Assembly (NCBI RefSeq): GCF_026672275.1 | Contig: NZ_JANQCD010000012.1 | Span: 62,001-126,000 of the forward strand | Origin: Marinifilum sp. D737 | Lineage (GTDB): Bacteria > Bacteroidota > Bacteroidia > Bacteroidales > Marinifilaceae | Direction: 5' to 3' | DNA length: 64,000 bases | Part shown: positions 45,601 through 54,173 of the stretch, in pieces | How the letters are laid out: each line of letters begins with the position of its first letter | How positions within the stretch are numbered: the stretch's first letter is position 1 | Notes under the pieces: model-generated | What the model was told of the DNA's origin: nothing | The model's input: only the letters and a program-made list of their open reading frames with translations | Databases searched by the model: none | Made by a program: the position numbers and the translations under genes

Positions 45601-45736
45601 CAATACCAAAAATGCTGGTGTTATTTACGATGGAGATTACCAGTCAATCATTTTGGGTTTCCCTTTTGAAACACTTAAAACAAAAGATGATCGAAATGAA
45701 ATGATGAAGAAGATTTTTCGATTTTTTAATAAGTAA
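42623..45736 (+). CDS. Large exported amidase-like protein with golvesin-type and Fn3 domains
   Basis: A secreted protein of 1037 residues; the signal peptide ends near VQA-AEKPY. An N-terminal region with LENKHIALWHSHGWYYE and PRERDVQTNEV looks like an Amidase_3-type (N-acetylmuramoyl-L-alanine amidase) core, and a second part GLGIPVDMALGFHTDAGF with MLSEMLSHHN continues it. Inserted at about 265-390 is a golvesin C-terminal-like beta domain (EYAVYVSYSVDDD, WVSADAVRFGGGMG). An Fn3-like domain at about 650-740 (IRLSWKAVVDP, YSFKITALNEGGE) and a C-terminal domain of unknown role follow. Such proteins are often labelled xanthan lyase; a cell-wall amidase role fits this neighbourhood better. Confidence 0.8.
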   Translation: MSSILNRHVKSNLLLLFAFLLIGFSVQAAEKPYRLNKKAEKAALEFLKQASNEFVYRFKLDSLNVNSSKKEITVYVNSTFSYIPFRPNMVKQYRAELKEILGRKFRKYDVRIESMGMEIEELIPNYYRDESSPLTKDRLSVENINTKPLVRKLGNDIYSNGLENKHIALWHSHGWYYENTLDRWEWQRARVYTTVEDMWTMEFVVPYIAPMLENAGANVLFPRERDVQTNEVIVDADWCSILSDYKASGEWETNSQPGFNNKYPFYVEGENPFEMGSSMQTEAVSSETARVEYTPYIPEKGEYAVYVSYSVDDDNVSDAHYSVYHAGGKTDFLVNQSMGGKTWIYLGTFLFDQGKNPENGKVVLTNESKEEGNWVSADAVRFGGGMGNIARGKVDELYELVQERNELVFAMDSSRWQRYTSNRPRYHEAARYYLQYAGMPDSIVYSINKNYKADYSNRGKDAAKFQKRESGKTDYKDDYMSRGEWVDYLIGAPNGPTKHVNAKGLGIPVDMALGFHTDAGFTPNDSIIGTLAIYNTTRDNTDQFVNGQSKWASRDLTDIVQTQVVEDIRKLFEPKWTRRGMWNKQYSEAYRPKVPTMLSEMLSHHNFADMYQGMDPKFKFHISRAYYKGVLRFLTSQEGKEYVVQPLPIDHFRIDENENGIRLSWKAVVDPLEKSAVAKKYKVYTRLNDGGFDNGVLVKKEELQLKNLSSENIYSFKITALNEGGESFPSEILSYHKSENGEKPVLIVNGFDRIASPHGFDDGKFAGFNSAVDEGVAYRRNIAYVGDQYDFDRKSPWLDDDASGHGSSYADQEEKIIAGNSFDYPYVHGEAIKAAGYGFVSMSDESFEGGKWEASDYKALDLIFGEEKTTKRLYGKENKDFTIYTPEMVKAVRKYIQSKDAKLILSGAYLGTDVVECGDTLIEDFTEKELHFLFRTNYASKSGAISHPNEVKADFTGNYQFETGLNEQIYKVEAPDAIEPVGKNAKVFLRYTNNTKNAGVIYDGDYQSIILGFPFETLKTKDDRNEMMKKIFRFFNK

Positions 45737-45813
45737 AGTTCGATTTGAGCAATATGATATAAGACTCTGAAAAAATTGCAAGTAAGGTTTCATCTCAAAA
45801 AAAGCTTTAAGAA

Positions 45814-45893
45814 ATTAGCCTTTAGCTGTTAGCTTTCAAATCATAGATTTGAGTTTTTAAATGCCAATAGCTAACTGCTAAGAGCCAATAGCT
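45814..45893. repeat. Inverted repeat of TAGCTGTTAGCT type
   Basis: TTAGCTGTTAGCT (45822-45834) pairs with AGCTAACTGCTAA (45869-45881) with one mismatch. Inside lies TCAAATC-ATA-GATTTGA. The right arm ends AGAGCCAATAGCT. The rest of the 45737-45986 gap shows no other feature. It resembles dispersed hairpin repeats and not a terminator, having no T-run after the stem. Confidence 0.7.
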
Positions 45894-45986
45894 TGAATCT
45901 TAAGGTTTGTAGGATGCAAAATGTCTATTGCTTAATGTGTTAACTAATGTAGATAAGAATAATAACAAAAGCCTAATTATAAAAGA

Positions 45987-47441
45987 ATGAGTGCAAAAAT
46001 TACATGTTTTCTGCCTTTTGGAACAAAAGAAGAAACAACAATTACGGTAAGTGAGTTAAGAAAATCAGAATTGGTATCTAACATCTTTATTGTTGGAAAC
46101 AATGCTGAAGAAATTAAAGGTGCAGAAGTTTTGAATTGTGAAGCATTGACGAATGGAAAAACCATTCAGCTAATTGCAGAGAAATCAGATTCAGAATATG
46201 TTTTACTTTACACTAAAACCAGTGCTTTGACTTTGGGACAATTGGCAGTAGAGCGTTTCTATCAAGTAGCAACTGATACCAATAGCGGTTTGGTGTATTC
46301 AAACCATCGTGCCATTAAAGAAGGTAAAGTAGAAAATCTACCGGTTATCGATTACCAGGAAGGTAGCTTGAGAGATGATTTTAACTTTGGTTCAGTTCTT
46401 TTTTATGATGCCAAAATGTTTAAGTATGCAGTAGAAGATGTGGATGCTAAATATGAACATGCAGGTTTGTATGCATTGCGTTTGGCGGTAGCGGCTCGTT
46501 CCGAATTCATGAGAATTCCTGAAGTATTGTATACAGAGGAAGAAATGGATACCAGAAAATCAGGAGAAAAGATTTTCGACTATGTTGATCCTAAAAACCG
46601 TGCTGTACAAATAGAGATGGAAGAAGCATGTACTGTGCATTTGAAGAGAATTGGTGCTTATTTAGAGCCTAAATTTAAGGATGTAGCTTTTGATGAAGGA
46701 GACTTTAAAGTTGAAGCTTCTGTTGTAATTCCGGTTCGCGATCGTGTAAAAACAATTGAAGATGCAATCAAATCAGTTCTTTCTCAAAAGGCAAATGTAG
46801 ATTTCAACTTGATTATCGTTGATAATTACTCAACAGACGGAACTACCGAAATCATTGCAAAATATGCAGAGCAAGATGAGAGATTGATTCATGTTATTCC
46901 GGAGAGAAAAGACCTGGGAATTGGAGGATGTTGGAACGAGGCAGTAAATCATGAAGCTTGTGGTAAGTTTGCCATTCAGTTAGATAGTGATGATTTGTAT
47001 GCTGATGAAACAACAGTACAGCAAGTGGTAGATGCATTCTACAGAGAAAACTGTGCAATGGTTGTTGGAACTTACCAAATGGTGAACTTCAAATTGGAAG
47101 AAATTCCTCCGGGAATTATTGATCACAGAGAATGGACTCCAGAGAATGGTAGAAACAATGCGCTCCGTATTAACGGTTTGGGTGCACCTCGTGCTTTCTA
47201 CACTCCGGTTCTTCGTAAAAACCCAATTCCAAATGTGAACTATGGAGAAGATTATGCACTTGGTTTGGCGATCTCTCGTAACCATCAAATTGGTAGAATT
47301 TATAATCCGATTTACCTGTGTCGTCGTTGGGAAGATAATTCAGATGCATCATTGGATATCGAGAAAATGAACGCACACAATACCTACAAAGATAGAGTTC
47401 GTACCATTGAGCTAAAAGCAAGAAAATTATTGGCGAAATAA
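45987..47441 (+). CDS. Glycosyltransferase family 2 protein with two nucleotide-sugar-like halves
   Basis: A cytoplasmic 484-residue protein. The C-terminal half is a GT2 domain beginning about residue 245 (VEASVVIPVRDRVKTIEDAI, IIVDNYSTDGT), with the DxD-like LDSDDLY and GEDYALGLA. The N-terminal half (residues 1-210) resembles a degenerate second GT-A fold (ITCFLPFGTKEETTIT, SGLVYSNHRAI, FNFGSVLFYDAKMF). No membrane segment is seen. Its place among peptidoglycan-recycling genes suggests a nucleotide-sugar or muropeptide substrate, but this is inference. Confidence 0.84.
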   Translation: MSAKITCFLPFGTKEETTITVSELRKSELVSNIFIVGNNAEEIKGAEVLNCEALTNGKTIQLIAEKSDSEYVLLYTKTSALTLGQLAVERFYQVATDTNSGLVYSNHRAIKEGKVENLPVIDYQEGSLRDDFNFGSVLFYDAKMFKYAVEDVDAKYEHAGLYALRLAVAARSEFMRIPEVLYTEEEMDTRKSGEKIFDYVDPKNRAVQIEMEEACTVHLKRIGAYLEPKFKDVAFDEGDFKVEASVVIPVRDRVKTIEDAIKSVLSQKANVDFNLIIVDNYSTDGTTEIIAKYAEQDERLIHVIPERKDLGIGGCWNEAVNHEACGKFAIQLDSDDLYADETTVQQVVDAFYRENCAMVVGTYQMVNFKLEEIPPGIIDHREWTPENGRNNALRINGLGAPRAFYTPVLRKNPIPNVNYGEDYALGLAISRNHQIGRIYNPIYLCRRWEDNSDASLDIEKMNAHNTYKDRVRTIELKARKLLAK

Positions 47442-47536
47442 AAAAATATAAGCTTGGCTGGGAGCCGGGGGAGCATTCTCCTGGTTCCTTATAAACAGAT
47501 TGAATTTTGGAATATTTATCCGCAAAAGTTAGACTT

Positions 47537-48421
47537 ATGAAACTATTGAGTTTGCAATTGTTAATCCTTTTGTTTGCCCTTGTGGCCTGCAAGGGGAGAG
47601 TTGTTCAGCAAAATGAAGACAGTAAAGTAGTTCAGTTTACAGATACTCTTGATCAGTCAATTTTTAATTCGATCAAGGATTTGGCGAGGGAAAATTCTTT
47701 TTCTCAGCTCGAAAATGCCGATCGAATTCTGGAAGTAGGAAAATTATTTTTGCAAACTCCTTATGTTGGGGGAACTCTTGAAGCTGAAGGGGGTGAGAAG
47801 TTGGTGGTGAATTTAAGAGAACTGGATTGTACAACTTATCTTGAGAATGTAGTTGTGCTTTCTTCAATTTTGAAGCAAAATAAATTTTCTGAAAATGATT
47901 TTCTGAAAAAGCTGGAAGAACTGCGTTATCGAAAAGGAGAAATTAAGGATTACACCTCTCGATTACACTACTTTTCTGATTGGATTTATGAGAATGAACA
48001 GAAAGGGATTGTGAAGAATGTTACTTCAGAAATTGGTGGAATAGAATACAAGAAAGAAATCAATTTTATGAGCAAGCATGTTGATTCGTATTCCGCACTA
48101 AAAGCAGACTCTTCATTGATTGTATCGATTCAGGATACTGAAAATGCAATCAATGGGCGTGATCTGTTCTATATCCCAGAGGATAATGTTCAGAATGTGG
48201 AGGATAAGATTCATAATGGAGATTTAATTGCCATAACTACAAAAATTAAAGGCTTGGATATTTCGCATGTTGGTATTGCGATTCATGTAAATGATAGATT
48301 GCACTTGATGCATGCATCAAGTTTGGCAAAAGAAGTTGTGATCTCAGAGATTCCATTAGCCGATATGTTAAAGGAAAGCAAATTGCAATCGGGAATAATG
48401 GTTGCCAGGGTAGTAGATTAG
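47537..48421 (+). CDS. DUF1460 lipoprotein (NlpC/P60-like amidase)
   Basis: A lipoprotein of 294 residues: MKLLSLQLLILLFALVAC has its lipid Cys at residue 18. DUF1460 proteins are papain-fold hydrolases, N-acetylmuramoyl-L-alanine amidase-like. The catalytic-type C98 lies in LDCTTYLENV and the histidine H244 in ISHVGIAIH. The frame is open to 47507, but only the ATG at 47537 gives a proper signal. Its likely work is to cut imported or released muropeptides in the periplasm. Confidence 0.85.
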   Translation: MKLLSLQLLILLFALVACKGRVVQQNEDSKVVQFTDTLDQSIFNSIKDLARENSFSQLENADRILEVGKLFLQTPYVGGTLEAEGGEKLVVNLRELDCTTYLENVVVLSSILKQNKFSENDFLKKLEELRYRKGEIKDYTSRLHYFSDWIYENEQKGIVKNVTSEIGGIEYKKEINFMSKHVDSYSALKADSSLIVSIQDTENAINGRDLFYIPEDNVQNVEDKIHNGDLIAITTKIKGLDISHVGIAIHVNDRLHLMHASSLAKEVVISEIPLADMLKESKLQSGIMVARVVD

Positions 48422-48513
48422 TACTTAGAGTGCCTAAAGTACTTGAAGTATTTAAAGTTAAAAGTAATAAATAGTTATTGAGTTTTTTTGCCTGAAGGGC
48501 AATGAGAATTTAG

Positions 48514-48618
48514 TCCAGGGCAAGTGAGTGATAGCGAATGCCGCCCTGGGGATAAGGGCCAATATTTGAATCGTCGCAACCGTTCAGTTTAATAGAAGTG
48601 GAAAAGTTGAATGCGACG
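48514..48618. repeat. Paired hairpins in the DUF1460-DUF4922 spacer
   Basis: TCCAGGGC (48514-48521) pairs with GCCCTGGGGA (48543-48552), and CGTCGCA (48572-48578) with TGCGACG (48612-48618). The first contains GCCTGAAGGGC-like text upstream (48490-48500). These look like dispersed palindromic units. The gap 48422-48657 has no gene. Confidence 0.55.
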
Positions 48619-48657
48619 AAATGATCAGTATTTTAATTGTAGTAAGATTATAAGAGA

Positions 48658-49644
48658 ATGAATATAGCCAGTATAGATAGAATTGAGGATCTATTGAAAG
48701 AGAAATCTTCAGTTGAAATCCTAAGTGATTTTTTAAATCAACAAGTTAGAGATTGGCCACTTGCCAATGGGAATTTTAAAGGATTGGAAAAAGTGGAGGA
48801 AAAAGAATTTGGTTTTGATGGATTTAAAATGAAAGTTCAATTTAATCCGGAAAGAATTCGGTCTTCTGCTGCAAAAGTTGACAAGAAAAGCATTGAAAAT
48901 CGTGCTTGTTTCTTGTGTTTGGATAAATTACCAGCAGAACAGGGAGGAATTGCTCAAGGCAAGGAGTATGTTATTTTGGTGAATCCATTTCCAATTATTC
49001 CTCAGCATTTTACCATTCCCAAAGTGGATCATGTAGATCAATCCTTCATGGATAATTTGGAAGGAATGTTGTATTTGGTGAAGGATATGCAAGGGTATAC
49101 GCTTTTCTACAATGGGCCTAAATGTGGAGCTTCGGCACCAGACCACATGCATTTTCAGGGAGGAAACAAAGGCTTTATGCCAGTTGAGGAAGAGTATTTT
49201 GCATTAAAAGACAGTGCTGATTTGCTTGTGAAATCAGATGATATTGAAGTTCGAGCATTCAATCATTACTTAAGAAAAATGATTAGTGTTGAAACTGCTA
49301 ATGCTGAAGAATTGATAACTGTTGTAAGTAAATTTTACAACGCATTTGCAGCAATGCAAGCAGAAGAAAAAGAGCCAATGTTGAATGTAATTTGTTCTTA
49401 TGTTGATGGAAAATACATGATGCATTTGTTCCCAAGAAAGTTGCATCGTCCAACTCAATATTTTGCAGAAGGAGATGATCAGATACTAATTAGTCCTGCA
49501 TCTGTTGATTTTGGTGGTGTATTTATTACACCAAGAAGAGAGGACTTCGAGAAAATAACGGCTGAGGATATAGAAGACATTTTCAAACAAGTTTGTGTTG
49601 ATGAGGATGTTTTCTCATTGCTTTGCGAAAAAATAAAAGCTTAG
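48658..49644 (+). CDS. DUF4922 protein, HIT/GalT-like
   Basis: A cytoplasmic protein of 328 residues. The motif H163-M-H165-F-Q167 in SAPDHMHFQGGNKGF is the HxHxQ pattern of GalT and Ap4A-phosphorylase enzymes of the HIT superfamily, with CFLCLDKLP as a possible zinc-binding start near residue 81. Transfer of a nucleotide to a sugar phosphate, or phosphorolysis, is the natural guess. In this setting the substrate might be MurNAc- or GlcNAc-phosphate. No experimental function is known to me. Confidence 0.85.
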   Translation: MNIASIDRIEDLLKEKSSVEILSDFLNQQVRDWPLANGNFKGLEKVEEKEFGFDGFKMKVQFNPERIRSSAAKVDKKSIENRACFLCLDKLPAEQGGIAQGKEYVILVNPFPIIPQHFTIPKVDHVDQSFMDNLEGMLYLVKDMQGYTLFYNGPKCGASAPDHMHFQGGNKGFMPVEEEYFALKDSADLLVKSDDIEVRAFNHYLRKMISVETANAEELITVVSKFYNAFAAMQAEEKEPMLNVICSYVDGKYMMHLFPRKLHRPTQYFAEGDDQILISPASVDFGGVFITPRREDFEKITAEDIEDIFKQVCVDEDVFSLLCEKIKA

Positions 49645-49660
49645 TTAGAGTTAATGATCT

Positions 49661-49735
49661 GAGGGTCTCACTCTAAGTGAGGCTCTCAGTAAAAACATAT
49701 TGGCACCCTTATTTTAAAGCGAGAGTATCAAATTT
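49661..49735. repeat. GAGGGTCTCAC hairpin plus AACATATTGG module, copy 1
   Basis: The hairpin 49661-49687 nearly equals the one at 16837-16863. It is followed by AAAAACATATTGGCACCC (49691-49708) and GAGAGTATCAAA (49721-49732), a module found again at 50763 and 52200. Confidence 0.72.
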
Positions 49736-49791
49736 TAAAACAACAACCTTGCCCCAAAATTCCTAACCTTTTGTGAAAGGATAAAGAAACT

Positions 49792-50703
49792 ATGAATTAC
49801 ACCATTCGCCAATATCAGGATTCCGATTTTGAACAGGTATTACCATTGTGCCAGGAAAGCTATCATCTGGATGTGATTAGTGAAGATTTATTAAGAGAAA
49901 AAATCTACGAGGATCCGTTTTATGAGCAAGAATTAGTTTGGATTGCATGCGATCAGGAGAAGATTGTTGGATTCCTGATGGGAACCTGTCGTATGGATAT
50001 TCGAGGGGTGAACTATGGCTATGTAAAAATGATGGCAGTTGATCAAGCATACAGGCGAAGTCGAATTGCAAGATCGATGTATGAGTTGTTGGAAACAGAA
50101 CTGAAACAAAGAAAAGTAGATGTAATGCGTTTGGGCGATGTGCCAATGAATTATTTCATGCCGGGAATCGATCCAAAATATACGCCAGCTCTTTGTTTCG
50201 CCATCCGAATGGGATTCGATAGATTCATGGATACCTCAAATCTTTTGGTAGATCTGGATAATAGAGATTGGAATGATCCCAAAAAAATAGAAGCTTTAAA
50301 GGCAGATAAAATTGAAGTTTGTCGAGCTACTCCAGAAGACAAACAAGAGTTAATGGATTTTGTTGAAGAAGAGTGGAAGTTGTGGCAATATGAGTTGGAA
50401 ATGGCGTACAAAACTGAGCCAATCGGGATTCATATTGCAAAATTGGATGGTAAGATTCGTGCATTTTCAGCGCATTCTGCAAATAACAAAGGCTTGCCTT
50501 GGTTTGGTCCAATGGGGACACATCCCGATTTAAGAGGAAAAGGGATGGGAAGGGTGTTATTGTACCATTGTTTGGAAGATTTGAAAAACTTAGGGTATCA
50601 AACAGCAATCATCCCTTGGGTTGGGCCAATCGATTTCTATTCGCATCATACTGGTGCTGTTGTAGAGAGAATATTTTGGAGATACGAGAAAAAATTGAAC
50701 TAA
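49792..50703 (+). CDS. Double GNAT-family N-acetyltransferase
   Basis: A 303-residue protein with two GNAT halves. The first has YVKMMAVDQAYRRSRIARSMYE (acetyl-CoA loop, about residues 79-100) and the second PMGTHPDLRGKGMGRVLLYHC near 240-260. The arrangement resembles mycothiol synthase-type tandem GNAT proteins. The acceptor is unknown; an amino sugar or amino acid released in wall recycling would suit the neighbours. Confidence 0.88.
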   Translation: MNYTIRQYQDSDFEQVLPLCQESYHLDVISEDLLREKIYEDPFYEQELVWIACDQEKIVGFLMGTCRMDIRGVNYGYVKMMAVDQAYRRSRIARSMYELLETELKQRKVDVMRLGDVPMNYFMPGIDPKYTPALCFAIRMGFDRFMDTSNLLVDLDNRDWNDPKKIEALKADKIEVCRATPEDKQELMDFVEEEWKLWQYELEMAYKTEPIGIHIAKLDGKIRAFSAHSANNKGLPWFGPMGTHPDLRGKGMGRVLLYHCLEDLKNLGYQTAIIPWVGPIDFYSHHTGAVVERIFWRYEKKLN

Positions 50704-50713
50704 AAATAAAGAT

Positions 50714-50800
50714 ACCTCAAAAGCCCCTCTTCTCGAGGAGATGGATTTAGGGGGAGGTTATAAAAAACATATTGGTACCCTCACTTAGAGAGAGCACCAA
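50714..50800. repeat. Interspersed repeat: CCTCAAAAGCCCCTC hairpin plus AACATATTGG module, copy 2
   Basis: ACCTCAAAAGCCCCTC (50714-50729) and ATTTAGGGGGAGGT (50745-50758) form an imperfect hairpin, followed by AAAAACATATTGGTACCC (50763-50780) and GAGAGCACCAA. It fills the GNAT-SpoIID spacer. Confidence 0.72.
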
Positions 50801-50818
50801 GTTTAATAGCTAAACATT

Positions 50819-52141
50819 ATGGAACCACAATTACGAGTTGGAATCATGTACGAAAAAGAGATTTCGTTTCAGTTGAACGGAACTTACGTACTGCAACAAA
50901 ATGGGAAAGAATATACAGGAGAACAGCAAGCAAAATACATGGATGGCAAAATCTCTTTTGATGGAATTATTGATGAGGAGTTGATTTTCGATCCTAAAGA
51001 GTATGAAACAGGGAATTTTGACCTGTTTGGAGTTACCATTGGAATTAAATTTCACTGGGAGCGTAAAGAAGACCAGAGATTTAAAGGAAGTCTTCATTTT
51101 ATTTGTGAAGATGAGAAGTTAACTGCAATCAATGTTTTATCGCTTGAAGACTATTTGGTAAGTGTGATTTCTTCAGAAATGAGTGCGACCAGTAGTTTTG
51201 AGTTGTTAAAGGCGCATGCGGTTATTTCTCGTTCATGGCTAATGGCCCAGGTTATAAAGGGTGAAGAGTTGCAGAAATCAAATACCCAATATCAGAGTAT
51301 TGTAGAAACAGAAGATTCATTCATTCGTTGGTATGACAGAGAAGATCATGTAAATTTTGATGTTTGTGCTGATGATCATTGTCAGCGTTACCAAGGAATG
51401 ACAAAGCAATCTACTCCATTGGTGGTGGATGCCATTAATGAAACACGCGGTATTGTATTGACCAGTGAAGGGAAAATTTGTGATGCTCGATTCTCAAAAT
51501 GTTGTGGTGGTGTAGCAGAAACCTTTGAGAATGTTTGGGAGCCTGAAAACCATAAATATTTGCAAGCTGTAATCGATAATCCTCAAGCTCCAAAGGGATA
51601 TGATATGGATTTGACCAAGGAGGAAGCTGCAGACAAATTTATTCGTACTTCACCAGAAGCATTCTGTAATACTACTGATAAGGAAATTTTATCTCAGGTA
51701 TTGAACGATTACGATCAGGAAACCATGGATTTTTATCGCTGGAAAGTTGAATATACCCAAGAGGAAATTGCGGAACTGATTGAAAGAAAAACAGGAAAAG
51801 AATTTGGTCAGATTTTGGATTTGATTCCAGGCGAACGTGGAGAATCAGGTAGATTAATCAGCCTGAAAATTGTTGGTGGCAAGCGTACATTAACTATCGG
51901 GAAAGAATTGGAAATCCGCAAAGTGCTTTCTGAATCGCACCTTTACAGTTCAGAATTTGTGGTAGACAAGCTAGATGTGGTTAATGGAGTACCTTCGAAA
52001 TTTGTACTGATTGGCGCAGGCTGGGGACATGGAGTAGGACTTTGTCAGATTGGTGCTGCAGTAATGGGTGCAAAAGGATATAAGCACGATGAAATTTTGC
52101 TTCACTATTTTAGAGGAGCTGAATTAGAGAAAAGATATTAA
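50819..52141 (+). CDS. SpoIID/LytB domain protein
   Basis: A 440-residue SpoIID-type protein. Motifs are LEDYLVSVISSEMSATSSFELLKAHAVISRSW near residues 115-145, the Cys-rich KCCGGVAETFENVW, and the ending GWGHGVGLCQIGAAVMG. SpoIID is a lytic transglycosylase that cuts denuded glycan in sporulating bacteria. This version lacks a recognisable signal peptide, which is odd for a wall enzyme and suggests action on recycled fragments in the cytoplasm, or an unseen export route. Co-directional with the GNAT and AmpG genes. Confidence 0.88.
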   Translation: MEPQLRVGIMYEKEISFQLNGTYVLQQNGKEYTGEQQAKYMDGKISFDGIIDEELIFDPKEYETGNFDLFGVTIGIKFHWERKEDQRFKGSLHFICEDEKLTAINVLSLEDYLVSVISSEMSATSSFELLKAHAVISRSWLMAQVIKGEELQKSNTQYQSIVETEDSFIRWYDREDHVNFDVCADDHCQRYQGMTKQSTPLVVDAINETRGIVLTSEGKICDARFSKCCGGVAETFENVWEPENHKYLQAVIDNPQAPKGYDMDLTKEEAADKFIRTSPEAFCNTTDKEILSQVLNDYDQETMDFYRWKVEYTQEEIAELIERKTGKEFGQILDLIPGERGESGRLISLKIVGGKRTLTIGKELEIRKVLSESHLYSSEFVVDKLDVVNGVPSKFVLIGAGWGHGVGLCQIGAAVMGAKGYKHDEILLHYFRGAELEKRY

Positions 52142-52151
52142 GAATATGATA

Positions 52152-52239
52152 TGCCTCAAAAGTCCCTCGCCTTTAAGAGGGATTTAGGATGAGGTAAAAG
52201 AAACATATTGGTGCCTTACATCAGGTGAGAGCATCAAAA
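52152..52239. repeat. Interspersed repeat: CCTCAAAAGTCCCTC hairpin plus AACATATTGG module, copy 3
   Basis: GCCTCAAAAGTCCCTC and GAGGGATTTAGGATGAGG form a hairpin (52153-52194). AAACATATTGGTGCC (52201-52215) and GAGAGCATCAAA follow. It is the same two-part unit as copy 2. Confidence 0.72.
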
Positions 52240-52255
52240 CTTAAATTAATTAAAG

Positions 52256-53548
52256 ATGTCAAAATCAAAAACTCGCTCGCCCTGGGCATGGATTCCATCC
52301 TTGTATTTTGCAGAGGGAATTCCATATGTGGTAGTGATGACAGTAGCTGTAATCATGTACAAACGATTGGGAATTTCGAATACCGATATTGCTTTGTACA
52401 CATCATGGTTGTATTTGCCATGGGTAATTAAACCATTTTGGAGTCCATTGGTTGATATTCTGAAAAGCAAGCGTTGGTGGATTGTGACCATGCAATTGTT
52501 TATTGGAGCAGGCCTGGCTGGAGTAGCCTTTACCGTTCCAACATCATTGTTTTTTCAATCTACACTGGCATTTTTCTGGTTGTTGGCATTTAGTTCAGCA
52601 ACTCACGATATTGCTGCTGATGGTTTTTATATGTATGGAATAGACGATAGTCAACAGGCTTATTTTATTGGAATACGAAGTACTTTTTATCGATTGGCTA
52701 TGATTGTTGGACAAGGTGCATTGGTATACCTTGCCGGGATTTTTGAAACAACAGATTTGTTTGGAAAGGGAGAAGATATCCCAATGGCCTGGTCGATGAT
52801 TTTTGTGATTTTGGCAGTCTTGTTTTTCTTATTTACTTTCTATCACAAATTCGCATTACCATATCCAAAGGAAGATGAAGATAAAGACGTGAAAAGTTTT
52901 TCTGATGTGATGCAAGAGTTTGGGGAAACGATAGTTGGTTTCTTTGTGAAAAAAGACATTTGGGTGATTTTGGGAGTATTGTTAACCTATAGATTGGGTG
53001 AATCACAATTGGTAAAAATGGCTTCACCTTTCTTACTAGATGGAAGAGAAGTAGGAGGTTTAGGTTTATCAACCAGTGATGTGGGGATTGTATATGGAAC
53101 CATTGGAGTTTTATTCTTAACCATAGGAGGAATTCTTGGGGGATATGCAGCTTCAAGAAAAGGCTTGAAATATTGGTTGTGGCCAATGGTAATTGCTATT
53201 AATCTTCCAAATTTAGTATATGTGTACCTGTCTTATGCATTGCCTGAATCATTTGTTTTGGTTTGTGCATCGGTTGCGGTTGAGCAATTTGGTTATGGGT
53301 TTGGTTTCACGGCTTACATGTTGTACCAAATTTATGTATCTGAAGGAAAACACAAAACTGCTCACTTTGCATTTTGCACGGCATTTATGGCCTTGGGAAT
53401 GATGGTGCCAGGTATGATTTCTGGATGGATTCAGGAAATGATAGGATATCAGCATTTCTTTATCTGGGTAATCCTTTGTACCATTCCAAGTTTTATAATG
53501 GTTAAACTCATTAAGATTGACCCTAAATATGGGATAAAAAAGAAGTAA
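52256..53548 (+). CDS. AmpG-like muropeptide permease (MFS)
   Basis: A 430-residue MFS transporter with about 12 membrane helices. The start PWAWIPSLYFAEGIPYVVV and LPWVIKPFWSPLVDILKSKRWW match the AmpG/PAT family, which imports anhydro-muropeptides or peptidoglycan disaccharides into the cytoplasm. The surrounding genes all handle cell-wall fragments, which supports this role. Confidence 0.9.
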   Translation: MSKSKTRSPWAWIPSLYFAEGIPYVVVMTVAVIMYKRLGISNTDIALYTSWLYLPWVIKPFWSPLVDILKSKRWWIVTMQLFIGAGLAGVAFTVPTSLFFQSTLAFFWLLAFSSATHDIAADGFYMYGIDDSQQAYFIGIRSTFYRLAMIVGQGALVYLAGIFETTDLFGKGEDIPMAWSMIFVILAVLFFLFTFYHKFALPYPKEDEDKDVKSFSDVMQEFGETIVGFFVKKDIWVILGVLLTYRLGESQLVKMASPFLLDGREVGGLGLSTSDVGIVYGTIGVLFLTIGGILGGYAASRKGLKYWLWPMVIAINLPNLVYVYLSYALPESFVLVCASVAVEQFGYGFGFTAYMLYQIYVSEGKHKTAHFAFCTAFMALGMMVPGMISGWIQEMIGYQHFFIWVILCTIPSFIMVKLIKIDPKYGIKKK

Positions 53549-53618
53549 TTACTTGCAAAAATAGTTTGTGTAAATATGAATTGCCATGGGGTTTAATTCA
53601 TGGCATACAATAGCAATC

Positions 53619-54143
53619 ATGAAAATAGCATTTCTAGGAGATAGTTTAACATACGCAGGAAGATGGGAAGATTTCTTTTCCAATCATGAAGTCTACAATC
53701 ATGGTGTTCCGGGAGAAAAATCGAATGAAATATTGATGCGACTGCCCGCAGTGTTGGATCAAAAAAACGATCTGATTTTTTTAATGATGGGCGTTAACGA
53801 TTTGGGAGATGGTATCGAATCAAGTGCAATTATTGAGAACTTTTCGAAGCTGATCCTAAAAGTAAAGAATGAAACCAGTAGCAAGTTGGTTATACAGTCT
53901 TTATTGCCGGTTAATTTTGAAATGTTTCCAAGTAATGTGTTTGATTCTGTAAAAATCAGAGATGTTAACAAGTTGTTGAAAAGTCTGTGCGAAGAAGAAA
54001 ATATCACTTTTGTGGATTTATATCCTTCTTTTTCTACTTATTCCAATGAGTTGATGAGAGAATACACTTACGACGGACTTCATTTGAATGATGCAGGATA
54101 TCAGGTTTGGAAAAACTGCTTGCAATCTGAAGATTTGATATAA
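53619..54143 (+). CDS. SGNH/GDSL hydrolase
   Basis: A 174-residue esterase. Block I is FLGDSLTYAGRWE with the nucleophile Ser; GVPGEKSNEI gives the Gly, MMGVNDLGDG the Asn, and YDGLHLNDAGY the Asp-x-x-His. The open frame begins at 53586, but the ATG at 53619 starts directly at the fold (MKIAFLGDSL). No signal is present, so it acts inside the cell. Removal of acetyl groups from wall sugars is plausible in this context. Confidence 0.9.
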   Translation: MKIAFLGDSLTYAGRWEDFFSNHEVYNHGVPGEKSNEILMRLPAVLDQKNDLIFLMMGVNDLGDGIESSAIIENFSKLILKVKNETSSKLVIQSLLPVNFEMFPSNVFDSVKIRDVNKLLKSLCEEENITFVDLYPSFSTYSNELMREYTYDGLHLNDAGYQVWKNCLQSEDLI

Positions 54144-54173
54144 TTTATAAACAAATCGGTATAATTTAATATC

